A stretch of 36,478 bases of DNA from Candidatus Kaiserbacteria bacterium (GCA_023267655.1 JAHFMV010000012.1:1-36478); one strand, 5' to 3'. Positions 1-8,675 are shown, counted from the stretch's first letter. A program made the numbers and translations. The notes: generated by a model not told the origin, from the letters alone.

Positions 1-65
1 TCACGGGGTATCGCATCATACATATGAGGCTAGCGGCTAATGACATGCCGCCATTGTGTGAAAAA

Positions 66-93
66 ACACCTCAGAAGTCGCCTTCTGAGGTGT
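66..93 (-). terminator. Rho-independent terminator, minus strand
   Basis: ACACCTCAGAAG-TCGC-CTTCTGAGGTGT, 12-bp perfect stem with 4-nt loop; followed on the minus strand by TTTTTT (61-66). Confidence 0.75.
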
Positions 94-146
94 CACCGAT
101 GTGTCTCATCTTCTTCAGACTGTCGAAACGACCGCCCACGAACTCG

Positions 147-173
147 AATGCGCAAGGCTTAGCCTTGCGCATT
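147..173. repeat. 27-nt perfect palindrome (13+1+13), copy 1
   Basis: AATGCGCAAGGCTTAGCCTTGCGCATT; identical copy at 24409-24435. Confidence 0.9.
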
Positions 174-313
174 TGTGCGATGCGGTAGAGCATCATACAT
201 AGGGTTACCCTCTGTATTTCTTTACGGCGCTGATGCTGGTTCTGTGCCAGTTGGTGGTGAAGGTGATGCAAATTGGGCGAGGTTGTCCAGCGCATCGAGG
301 TCGGCACCAGCTC

Positions 314-2311
314 TTAACACGCTCCATCGTACCTCATAGTCCAGGGTATTGTTGTTTGGAGGAGTGTCGTGGTGTCATCAGGACCCCCTGCGGCTTTGTA
401 ATTGTTGAATGACGCATAGCCGCAGTACGCACCTTGGCCGTTCGAATAATAAATGCTGTATGGATCACCATACTGCTTAAACTGGCCGATCGGAATGAAG
501 GATCGCCGGGAAGTCGGATAGTAATTTGCTATATCGGATAGATACGATTGGATTTCATTTCTTGCAGCGGTAAAATTTTCAATTCCCCATGAGGTGCCAT
601 GAGCGCTTGCTTGATATACGAACGGAAATAATGCGCCGACTTGATTTGTGGCGAGGTATGGTTTAAGAATCATCTCCCATGCGTAGATTTGATTGAGCAT
701 AGCAGCATCATCGACTGCCGTTGGATCGGTTTGCCACCAACCGTCGAGCGTTATGTACAAGCGCTGGCTACTTGATTTCGCGTTTGCGATCGTTTGAATG
801 AGAGACATTACTTTATCTGGCGCGCACACTGCGCCAAACTGAAGGTAGCAGTTGACGCCTATGAGATCGAGATTTGGTGGAATAAGGGAAGCGAAATCGC
901 TTCTTAGTACTGTGGGATACGCAAATGTTGTCATCGCAACTCGTCCCGGTGCCTTTTGATGCATATAGTCAACCAGAAGTGCTATATCCGCTTTCAGCTT
1001 TGCATCATCGGCGGGCGTGACGAGACCCGATCCATCCCCATATGGTTCATCGATGAATTCGAACCCGACAATACTGGACTGGTACTGAGCAAGCGCAGCC
1101 CATAGTGAATCAAATCGTGCTTTGTAGTCGCTCGCGAGGGTAGGACCTACCCTGGAGTCGTTAGCAAAGAATAGTTGCTGGTCCCATATCACTATCTTTT
1201 TGCCCTGCTGTACCGCTTCGGCTATTTTTTGCATCGCATACGGAGAAACCGGCGCGTTCGGCGTTGAATTGAGACTAGCCAGTATGAACGCAGTGTTGGT
1301 GTAAGGTGCCGTTTCCGCGAGATAATCGCGATTATCCAAATCGCCCACGTCGCCGATGATGCCCCAGAACCCGACCATGACGGCGGGCGGCGTTACTGTT
1401 GCGGCGGCCGTTTGTACGCTGCATGCGGCGTTCGTGTAACTGCCGTTTAGGATACCGTTGGTACAGGTGCGGCTCTCGCTCACGCATTGCGATCCGGGGG
1501 CGACGGATGATGATTGATATGCAGTAACGGAGCGTCCATGACCGATCGACTGACCGTTAAAAACGCAGGGATAGAGCACAGGCCCTATAAGTGGCGGAGA
1601 TATTGGAGTTGCAGGAACGGTAGCTGATGCCGTAGGAATTATTGGTGGCGGTGGATTATACGGAGTCGGGGTCGATGCCCTATTATTCGTGATGAGTGCT
1701 CGCGTCTTCGGGCCGACCGATCCATAGCCCGTCGTCGATGGGGAACCTGAAGATACAATAGTTTTTGACCTTTGAAATGATTGAACGGCGGCAAGTGTAA
1801 GCGAGCCGAAGTAGCCGGAGGCGTTCCCCGATGCAAGAAAGCCGAGCGTAGTCAGCGATTGTTGGAGCGCCATGACGTCGTCGCCACGCATGCCGAAGGT
1901 GAGCGTGCGAACTGCGCCGCTCGTTATGTTGGAGGGCGCAGGTGTCGTTCCCACGATCGGCAACGGGGAAGGCGTCGGCGCTACTATCGAAATGGCTGAT
2001 GCGCACCGTGCAATCGCCGCGCGCGTCTTTGGACCCGTGATGCCGTAGCCGGTCGTCGCCGGTGTTCCAGATGAGACAATACCGCGGGATTTCTGCCACG
2101 CTCGCAGCGCCTGCTGCGTCGTGATATCAAAGTAGCCGCTCGCGGGGACACCGAGAAATTGCTGGAGCTGCGAGACATCAGCGCCACGGTCGTCGAGCCC
2201 GAGTGTACGCAAGAGCGTCGGGCATGTCGCGCCGATCGAAAGGTGCGGCATACCGACAGAAGCCGCGAGCGCGAGAACGACAACCGCTCTATGTAAGCGA
2301 CGGGAGTTCAG
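314..2311 (-). CDS. Secreted protein with two peptidoglycan-binding (PG_binding_1-like) domains, a Cys-rich module and a C-terminal TIM-barrel glycosidase-like domain
   Basis: PG-binding repeats (LGLDDRGADVSQLQQFLGV..GYFDITTQQALRAWQ; FGMRGDDVMALQQSLTTLGFL..GYFGSLTLAAVQSFQ); GFEFIDEPYG motif. ORF track starts at ATG 2251; an in-frame 20-codon extension from CTG 2311 adds a signal-peptide-like segment (LNSRRLHRAVVVLALAASVG). The 3' end appears frameshifted. Confidence 0.7.
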   Translation of the reverse strand: MNSRRLHRAVVVLALAASVGMPHLSIGATCPTLLRTLGLDDRGADVSQLQQFLGVPASGYFDITTQQALRAWQKSRGIVSSGTPATTGYGITGPKTRAAIARCASAISIVAPTPSPLPIVGTTPAPSNITSGAVRTLTFGMRGDDVMALQQSLTTLGFLASGNASGYFGSLTLAAVQSFQRSKTIVSSGSPSTTGYGSVGPKTRALITNNRASTPTPYNPPPPIIPTASATVPATPISPPLIGPVLYPCVFNGQSIGHGRSVTAYQSSSVAPGSQCVSESRTCTNGILNGSYTNAACSVQTAAATVTPPAVMVGFWGIIGDVGDLDNRDYLAETAPYTNTAFILASLNSTPNAPVSPYAMQKIAEAVQQGKKIVIWDQQLFFANDSRVGPTLASDYKARFDSLWAALAQYQSSIVGFEFIDEPYGDGSGLVTPADDAKLKADIALLVDYMHQKAPGRVAMTTFAYPTVLRSDFASLIPPNLDLIGVNCYLQFGAVCAPDKVMSLIQTIANAKSSSQRLYITLDGWWQTDPTAVDDAAMLNQIYAWEMILKPYLATNQVGALFPFVYQASAHGTSWGIENFTAARNEIQSYLSDIANYYPTSRRSFIPIGQFKQYGDPYSIYYSNGQGAYCGYASFNNYKAAGGPDDTTTLLQTTIPWTMRYDGAC

Positions 2312-2319
2312 ATACCTGC

Positions 2320-2325
2320 ATTATA
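2320..2325 (-). promoter_or_regulatory. -10 box TATAAT, 8 nt before the CTG codon at 2311
   Basis: minus strand TATAATGCAGGTATCTG. Confidence 0.5.
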
Positions 2326-2343
2326 GCCCGCCGCCGCAGTCAG

Positions 2344-2421
2344 TTAGTGCGGCAGGTTGACAATGATGCCCGCGACCCAGACGGCAACGATGAGAAACAA
2401 GATGATAGCAAACAGACGCAT
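2344..2421 (-). CDS. 25-aa single-TM microprotein MRLFAIILFLIVAVWVAGIIVNLPH
   Basis: Complete ATG..TAA ORF 3 nt downstream of the stop of the 1366-aa gene (TAA-TGC-ATG); almost entirely hydrophobic; too short for the supplied ORF track. Confidence 0.5.
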   Translation of the reverse strand: MRLFAIILFLIVAVWVAGIIVNLPH

Positions 2422-2424
2422 GCA

Positions 2425-5400
2425 TTAAGGGGTCACCGCGGAGGCGGGGAGTTGCTCGCTGGGAGCGCTATCGTTCGCTGCTGTTGGGAGATTGAGTGCT
2501 GGTTCTGGTGTGGGTGTGATCACGTCTGTCGTCGTCGCCTGCGAGGTGTCATTCGCAGCCGCCGGAGCGGCGCTTGGCGTTGTCGAAGCGGTGTCCGTAG
2601 TTGGTTCGTCTACCGGTGGTTCAGACGGTGAAGGAGGAGACGATGATACCGGTGCGGCGGCGGCTGATGATTGTGCTGCAGCGTCCTTCCCGAACACCGC
2701 TTGGAACTGCTCCGGCGTCACGCATGTGTCGCCGACGCAGAGTTTGTCTGAAAACTTACCTTCGTGCGCGTGGATGATGCTCGCGTAGAAATCCTTGATG
2801 CCATTGGTGGCGTCGGCGAACCAGGCGATCAACCTGTCTTTGAGGGCGGCGAAGAAGCGGAAGGGGAACGAGCTCTCGTCGAGATCCGGTGTCGTGGTCG
2901 CGAGGTCTTCGAGTTTGAGGTTGAGGTCTTGGATCGCCTTTGCGAGGAGCGGCGTGACACGGCCGTAATCAATCATCCACGCGCTCGATGTGGCGGTGAG
3001 TGGTGACACGCCGTCATCGGTTGCTTGTACGGCGTCTGGGTAGTATTTATAGAGATCCTGTGCGATGAAACCTTGCACTCGTTTTCCGGGATTTGAGAGG
3101 AAGTTAAAATCATCGACAGGAATTTTTAAGAGGGTTTCTAGGCCGGCGGTCGTCGTTGCAATATTTCCCTTCAAGCGGCGATCTGATGTCGTCTGATATG
3201 CCATGACACTGCCGTTATAATAAATTGCACCAACATTCGAGCCCTGTTTTGTGAAATATTGATAATTGACTGAGTTGGAACCTGATGATTCATCGATGTG
3301 AATGGCTTGCGTGTTAGGGAAGCTAATCGAGAGCGTCTCACTATAGGGGAAACTGTTTGTTTTCATGCCGACGGAGCTTAGTATGGTGGTGCCGTTCGGA
3401 TCGACGCGGTAGGTGCCGTCATTGCCGTCGAGCTCGGCTCCATTGAACCCGTACGTGCGATAAAGGATGTTGGTGACAGAGGTACTATTTGGGTCAACGT
3501 AAAAGTTCGTATCGTTCGAGTCGTAAATAAATGGCGTCCGAAGATCCGTCGTGAAGGTCGGTTGGGATGAGAGCACGACACTTCCAGAGCCCGTGGAGCT
3601 TGTGACTCCCGTGCCGCCGTTTGCCACAGCCACAGTAGTACCTGTCCAAACACCGGAGATGATTGTGCCGACTGATGTAAGGGATGAGCCTGTCACGCCG
3701 GAGCCGAGTGTAGTACCGTTCAATACTGACGTGCCCGCGATTTTATACGAACCGCCCGAAGCGAGGTTCACGGTGTTTGCGGTTGTGTTGAGAACGCCCA
3801 CACCGAGACCACCTGTCATGTATTCGTTGCCAACCGTCGAGAGTGTTGCCGCGGGGCTCGTCGTCCCAATGCCGACGTTGCCGGAGGAGGTGAGTGTCAT
3901 TGCTTGCGTGCCAGCGCCGGAGGCGGCGGTGAAGAACCCAAGATTTGAGCTGCTGTCGGTCTTGAGTGAAAACGTCGAAGTGCCGATGTTCAGTGTTCCG
4001 GCCCACAGCGCGTTCCATCGTGCGGTGGTCGTGCCGAGGTCGAAGACAGAGAGGTTGTTCGTGTATGGGCCGTTCGGGAGGATGGCATTTGCGGCGACTG
4101 TGCCATTGACCGAGAGCAGCTGCCACGGTGTCGTCGAGCCGATGCCGACGTTGCCGCTCGAGTTGATGAGGAAGTAGGTGGCTGTGCTGGAGCCGATGGC
4201 GAAGGAGTTCTGTCCTGTGCCTGCGTTGATCGAGAGGTTTGCCCACGGAGTTGTCGTACCAATTCCTACTCTTCCTGCACCATCTACTACTAGATGTGTG
4301 GCGGTCGAGGAGCCGACGACGAATTCAGGGACGCCCGAGCCGAGCGCGTTTGGATTGACGGAGAGCAGCGCCCACGGACTTGTCGTGCCGATGCCGAATT
4401 TCCCGGCGCTGTACGCCGAGCCGTCGTTGTTCACCTGGAAGAGCGTGGTGGACGCGGAGTTCGCGACGAGGAATGATTGCGTTGAAGCCGATGTGTCAGA
4501 GCCCCAGAGCGTGAGTTTAGAGTATGGGGTGGAGGTGCCAATACCAAGCTGTCCCGATGTCGTGAAGGTAGATGTTGCCGTGCCACCGAAGTACGCCTGG
4601 TATGCGGAAAGAAGCGATGAGGATGCAGCGCCGCTGAATATCATGAGTGAGGTGGTCGCGCTTTGTCCGGCCGCAGGGTGCGTGAAAGGATCATACGATG
4701 CAAGGTAGTCGGAGCCTGCTGTTGCTGCAGTCACTTGCCCTCCCGTTGTTGTTTTGAGGATCGCGCCACTGGTGATACCGGATACCCAAAGATTCGTCGA
4801 GCTCGCCGTCGTTGCGGAGATCATTGTTGTCGATGCAAACGGAATCGAAAGTCCCGTACCGGCTGGCGCAGCGAAGTTAATCGTGAGTGCAGAACCAACC
4901 AGTGCACCGCTACCGGAGAGTGAGATCGCAGTTCCTGCAACCGGCGACGAGGTGGCGACGGATTGATATGCACCACTACTTCCGCCGTACAAGAGTTGTG
5001 ATACCGGAGCAGTGGTGGTCCCGGTTCCGCCGTTGGTAATCGTGAGTGCCGTCGAGAGCGTGAGGGCGCCGGTGGTGCTGAATGACGATGTTGCCGTCGC
5101 ACCGAAGTATGCGGTGTACGCAGAAAATTGTGTTGATGATGCGTTTCCGTTAAAAAGAAAGAGTGATGTGGTTGCGCTCTGCCCTGCAACTGGATGCGTG
5201 AAAGCGTCGTACGAAGAAAGTCCGCTTCCCGCACCAATGCCAAGTGTGGAAGTCGCCATAAGGGCGTAGCCGCCCGCACCATCGCCGATGAGCACTTGGC
5301 CATACACAGGCGTGCCCGATGTCGCGGTGCCGCCTTTTGCGACACCAAGAACACCGGAGAAATCCGTTGCGGTGACTGATCCGCCGGAGATCGTTGCGCC

Positions 5401-6525
5401 GGTAATCGTCCCACCGTTGATCGTGGGAGTGTGCAATTTAGTATCAGTCAATTCTTCGACGCGCGTGGCCATACCGAGTGTCTCATAGACATTGTTGATC
5501 GTCGTTGAATTCGCATTCGTAAGCGAGAGCATGCGATTCGTTAGGTCTGAATTCAACGATGCGAGACGTTGATCGAGATAGTCTTGCGTGATACCGCCGA
5601 TTGAAATTATTTTCTGCGCCTGCCCCGTTAGAGGCCTCTGGCTCTCTAATGGGGTTTGCACCTCGCGCTGGATGATCCTCTCGACAACAGGTTGGGTACT
5701 AGTGGTCGGGGACAGCGATGCGACCGAAGGCGTTGGCATTGTAGGTATTTTCGGATGCTGCGTTGGCGCAGGTTGCACGCTTAGGTACACCGCGCCGCGG
5801 TTCGTCGTCGGCGTTGGCGTGATCGACAAATTGCGGAAGACCGCGTTCAGAATAAATCCGTCGATCGACGCGTTCACCGAACGCGCAAGGTTTGACAATA
5901 AATCAGTGGTCGCAGCGAGAGAAACAGCGGCAGCTTGTCCCGGATTGTGCGATACAGTGCCAAACTTATTTCCGGTCGCGCGCAGGAGTACAGAAATATG
6001 TGACGGCGAAATATGTGAAAGAGACTCCATGGCAGCGTGCGACGACTGTTGCGCGTCGGCAAAAAATGATTGCGTGGCACGGGGATCGGCAAACGCAAAC
6101 GTGCCAACCACCAATGCAATCGCCATGATGAGTGCGAGGATGCGATGTGCAAGATCCATCGCGGGATGTATCGCGTAGAGTGGCGCAGAGTTGAATGAAT
6201 GAGCCGCTAAATTCTTTTTTGCCACCGCAGTAGAAACGATAGTTGTGATAGGGTGAGGCGCTTCGTCCGTGCGGCGTTTTTGATATTCCACTTTGCGCTG
6301 CCGCACAAGTTCGTTCTGACGCTGCGATTCCTTGTATTCCTGATCTGCCACAAACGTGCGCAACGAGTTCTCATCGACGAACCAATTCTTGCCGACACGC
6401 TTCGCCCGCAGTTTTCCCTCGCGGCACAGGCGGGCAACGTAGTCGCTCGTAAAGTGGTGCAAAAGCGCCGCGTCGCTTGCGGAAAGATGGCGCACGCCGT
6501 CGAAGAATAGTTCGTCGGTTGACAT
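2425..6525 (-). CDS. Giant surface protein: N-terminal HTH-like domain, TM helix, tail-fibre-like repeats, S74-like chaperone domain, C-terminal LCxxxxC motif and Pro/Ser/Thr tail
   Basis: 1366 aa; N-term LFFDGVRHLSASDAALLHHFTSDYVARLCREGKLRAKRVGKNWFVDENSLRTF; TM ILALIMAIALVVGTFAFA; GIGTTSPW repeats; FYVDPN motif; SDRRLKGNI; AAGGAG upstream of the ATG. Confidence 0.85.
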   Translation of the reverse strand: MSTDELFFDGVRHLSASDAALLHHFTSDYVARLCREGKLRAKRVGKNWFVDENSLRTFVADQEYKESQRQNELVRQRKVEYQKRRTDEAPHPITTIVSTAVAKKNLAAHSFNSAPLYAIHPAMDLAHRILALIMAIALVVGTFAFADPRATQSFFADAQQSSHAAMESLSHISPSHISVLLRATGNKFGTVSHNPGQAAAVSLAATTDLLSNLARSVNASIDGFILNAVFRNLSITPTPTTNRGAVYLSVQPAPTQHPKIPTMPTPSVASLSPTTSTQPVVERIIQREVQTPLESQRPLTGQAQKIISIGGITQDYLDQRLASLNSDLTNRMLSLTNANSTTINNVYETLGMATRVEELTDTKLHTPTINGGTITGATISGGSVTATDFSGVLGVAKGGTATSGTPVYGQVLIGDGAGGYALMATSTLGIGAGSGLSSYDAFTHPVAGQSATTSLFLFNGNASSTQFSAYTAYFGATATSSFSTTGALTLSTALTITNGGTGTTTAPVSQLLYGGSSGAYQSVATSSPVAGTAISLSGSGALVGSALTINFAAPAGTGLSIPFASTTMISATTASSTNLWVSGITSGAILKTTTGGQVTAATAGSDYLASYDPFTHPAAGQSATTSLMIFSGAASSSLLSAYQAYFGGTATSTFTTSGQLGIGTSTPYSKLTLWGSDTSASTQSFLVANSASTTLFQVNNDGSAYSAGKFGIGTTSPWALLSVNPNALGSGVPEFVVGSSTATHLVVDGAGRVGIGTTTPWANLSINAGTGQNSFAIGSSTATYFLINSSGNVGIGSTTPWQLLSVNGTVAANAILPNGPYTNNLSVFDLGTTTARWNALWAGTLNIGTSTFSLKTDSSSNLGFFTAASGAGTQAMTLTSSGNVGIGTTSPAATLSTVGNEYMTGGLGVGVLNTTANTVNLASGGSYKIAGTSVLNGTTLGSGVTGSSLTSVGTIISGVWTGTTVAVANGGTGVTSSTGSGSVVLSSQPTFTTDLRTPFIYDSNDTNFYVDPNSTSVTNILYRTYGFNGAELDGNDGTYRVDPNGTTILSSVGMKTNSFPYSETLSISFPNTQAIHIDESSGSNSVNYQYFTKQGSNVGAIYYNGSVMAYQTTSDRRLKGNIATTTAGLETLLKIPVDDFNFLSNPGKRVQGFIAQDLYKYYPDAVQATDDGVSPLTATSSAWMIDYGRVTPLLAKAIQDLNLKLEDLATTTPDLDESSFPFRFFAALKDRLIAWFADATNGIKDFYASIIHAHEGKFSDKLCVGDTCVTPEQFQAVFGKDAAAQSSAAAAPVSSSPPSPSEPPVDEPTTDTASTTPSAAPAAANDTSQATTTDVITPTPEPALNLPTAANDSAPSEQLPASAVTP
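2890..3190 (-). other. Peptidase_S74-like intramolecular chaperone domain within the 1366-aa protein
   Basis: TTSDRRLKGNIATTTAGLETLLKIPVDDFNFL..GFIAQDLYKYYPDAV..VTPLLAKAIQDLN; Ser codon at 3184-3186. Confidence 0.75.
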
Positions 6526-6870
6526 GAAAATGGAGAACTCCTTGTAAGTCGGAAAGACTCGACTTAGCTATATTTTATTAGCTAAATCGGGCATACGAGT
6601 TTGCGAAAAAGAGCAAATGTGGATAACTGAAACTCGTCCAGAGTCAGCGGGTAGTTTTTAAATAAAAGTTCAAATAGCTAGATGTACTTAAAAAAGACAC
6701 CAAAATGCGGTCGAAATCAACCTGTCACGTAGTCGAGCAAGAGTTTATTTTAGAACTGCACCACTGCTTCTATTCAAAATCTCGGCGATACGAGATTCGA
6801 ATCAGAGACCCGGCGCGAAGAGAATTGTAATCGCCCTCTCAATATATCTATCCGGATCCGATCCTCAATT

Positions 6871-7806
6871 TCAGGCACCATTTCTTTTGTACAGCAGTTC
6901 TTTAGATACAAAGCTCTGCAACCATTCTGGAACTTGAAAACCTGACAATACTGTGTTTTTACCAAAAACACGTCCTATAGAAGCAACAGATCCTGCTGGA
7001 GATGCAGTCGTGATTAGCACAAATCCCCCAATAAGCACTAAGGTTAGGCCTAATATCGCCCCAATTGGAGCAAACTTGCGCCACGAGCTTGTATCCCGCT
7101 TGAATGAGCCTTGTTGCACAGGAGTATACGTCGTTCGTCGTTCTACGATGCGAATAGGTATCTCATAGGCTTCCTCCTCGTTAGTATATTCAGTATCAAC
7201 GGCCGAGATATCGTGATTTTCAATGCTATCTATCTCGGGCCGAATCAATTCTTCGTTTACAGGAATCGGCGTAACGACTTCTTCTTTGTAGGTGAAGTGC
7301 AACTCGCTCTCCTCCCGAACAGGTTCGACTGGCAATATTTCTGGCTTCTGGAGTCCCACTGATTCTGTCTGGACTGCTGCAAGGAGAGCATCGTTGTACT
7401 TCTTATGCTCCACAATGCCTTCGCGATCCACGTACCAGCGTGCGCCTATTTGCCGCGAAAGGATCTTGCCCGAACGCGCGAGCTGTCCGACGTAGTCCTG
7501 ATGATAGCCGGTTATTTTTGCAGCTCGTTGCGCTGATACGTAGTCTTTACCATCGAACGATACAGTAGTCTCGAGATCAACGGTAGGCGGTGGCAGCGGA
7601 GGGGGTGTCGGTTTAAATTCATCAGCTTTCGCTTTGTAGCTGCGCAGAGATTCCTCGACGACGTACCAGAGTCCCGAGACGCGTTGTGCGATGATATTTC
7701 CCGCACGTGCGAGCTGTCCAATGTAGTCTTGGGCGTAGCCGGTAATTTCAGCCGCTTTCTTCGATGAAATGTATATCGTCCCGCCGAGATTAATCTCTTG
7801 AGCCAT
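6871..7806 (-). CDS. Membrane protein with two N-terminal HTH-like domains, a linker and one TM helix
   Basis: 311 aa; IYISSKKAAEITGYAQDYIGQLARAGNIIAQRVSGLWYVVEESLR and YVSAQRAAKITGYHQDYVGQLARSGKILSRQIGARWYVDREGI; TM FAPIGAILGLTLVLIGGFVLITTA. Confidence 0.8.
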   Translation of the reverse strand: MAQEINLGGTIYISSKKAAEITGYAQDYIGQLARAGNIIAQRVSGLWYVVEESLRSYKAKADEFKPTPPPLPPPTVDLETTVSFDGKDYVSAQRAAKITGYHQDYVGQLARSGKILSRQIGARWYVDREGIVEHKKYNDALLAAVQTESVGLQKPEILPVEPVREESELHFTYKEEVVTPIPVNEELIRPEIDSIENHDISAVDTEYTNEEEAYEIPIRIVERRTTYTPVQQGSFKRDTSSWRKFAPIGAILGLTLVLIGGFVLITTASPAGSVASIGRVFGKNTVLSGFQVPEWLQSFVSKELLYKRNGA

Positions 7807-7815
7807 ACAAAAGAC

Positions 7816-7821
7816 ATTATA
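7816..7821 (-). promoter_or_regulatory. -10 box TATAAT, 9 nt before the ATG of the 311-aa gene
   Basis: minus strand GGGGTATAATGTCTTTTGTATG. Confidence 0.55.
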
Positions 7822-7883
7822 CCCCTAAAACAGACGGAGTGTGCAAGGCCTAGTACGATCTGGGGATGACGATCTCGCCAACT

Positions 7884-7899
7884 CCCCCCCCGGGGGGGG
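7884..7899. repeat. C8G8 homopolymer palindrome
   Basis: ccccccccgggggggg between the 311-aa gene and the upstream RAYT-like gene. Confidence 0.85.
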
Positions 7900-7913
7900 T
7901 AAACCCGTAAAAC

Positions 7914-8651
7914 CTATGTCCGCAATTTGAGGCCACGATACTGCATCCAGAACTGTAGCAACTGGTCAGGGCTTTTGGCACGAGAAAGAAATTTAGGAAA
8001 TGCCTCCGGTTCGGTTATTCGAGATGTTCCCGAGACATATTCCCCAATACTTGAATACCGATACGCGCACGCTTTTGCTGCGAGTGATCGAAGTTCAAGT
8101 GGATTCGCATTTTCCCATTCGTCATTAAACAGTTGCGCGGGAGCAAGATGCGTACGCGCAAATAAATATTTTAAGTGTTTTTCGGTTTGCGCCTTCTCAC
8201 TTATATACGGTCCGTGAAAAAGTCTTCCTGCGTGCGCATATTTTTTATTAAAGTACATGCTGTACGCAGTTTGCAATTTCTGCATGAACCGACCTATGCC
8301 GCCGCGAATCGCCGGTGTCGCGAGTATCAGAAATGATTTCGGTGTAAATGAATACGCACCAATCGCGACCAATCGCTCCGCCGGTCGGCTCTCAAAAATA
8401 TACTGCGCGCGCTCGCCGACGAACAGATTAGATGCGCGTGGACTCTCATGCGCGTTCAGTAGATGCAAGTACGCCTCAAAGCGATCATAGTCCTGCTGCG
8501 CGCTGAAAATCGTTCTCTTTTCGGCACCAAAATTAGACAAAAGGTAGTACTCAGCACCCTCCAAAGAGCCTGTTTTTAGGTCATGCAAAGGCACTTTTGC
8601 TCGACGCTCGCGATTTTGAGGCACAAAGCCGACTTTTGGGCGCTTTTTCAT
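7914..8651 (-). CDS. RAYT/Y1-transposase-like protein with degenerate HUH motif
   Basis: VAIGAYSFTPKSFLIL aligns with VAIGAYCLMPNHFHVL of the second RAYT; GRFMQKLQTAYSMYFNKKYAHAGRLFHGPY conserved. Confidence 0.75.
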   Translation of the reverse strand: MKKRPKVGFVPQNRERRAKVPLHDLKTGSLEGAEYYLLSNFGAEKRTIFSAQQDYDRFEAYLHLLNAHESPRASNLFVGERAQYIFESRPAERLVAIGAYSFTPKSFLILATPAIRGGIGRFMQKLQTAYSMYFNKKYAHAGRLFHGPYISEKAQTEKHLKYLFARTHLAPAQLFNDEWENANPLELRSLAAKACAYRYSSIGEYVSGTSRITEPEAFPKFLSRAKSPDQLLQFWMQYRGLKLRT

Positions 8652-8675
8652 CCTTTTAGTGTACTACGCCGTTAT

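Noticed and set aside
71-307. 78-aa minus ORF at the window start
   Set aside because: Overlaps the palindrome and the likely alternate-frame C-terminus of the upstream gene; composition not protein-like
6619-6627. DnaA-box-like TGTGGATAA (also 31155-31163; near match TAATCCACA at 10853-10861)
   Set aside because: Two isolated exact 9-mers in 36 kb are close to chance expectation, with no clustering or dnaA/dnaN nearby; not evidence for an origin
6770-6860. Possible tRNA (GATTCGAATC T-loop-like text with GGGCGAT/ATCGCCG pairing on the minus strand)
   Set aside because: The T-stem does not pair, no D-arm or anticodon arm can be drawn, and the paired region is too short; the AATCTCG-GCGATA-CGAGATT hairpin is more likely a weak terminator of the 311-aa gene
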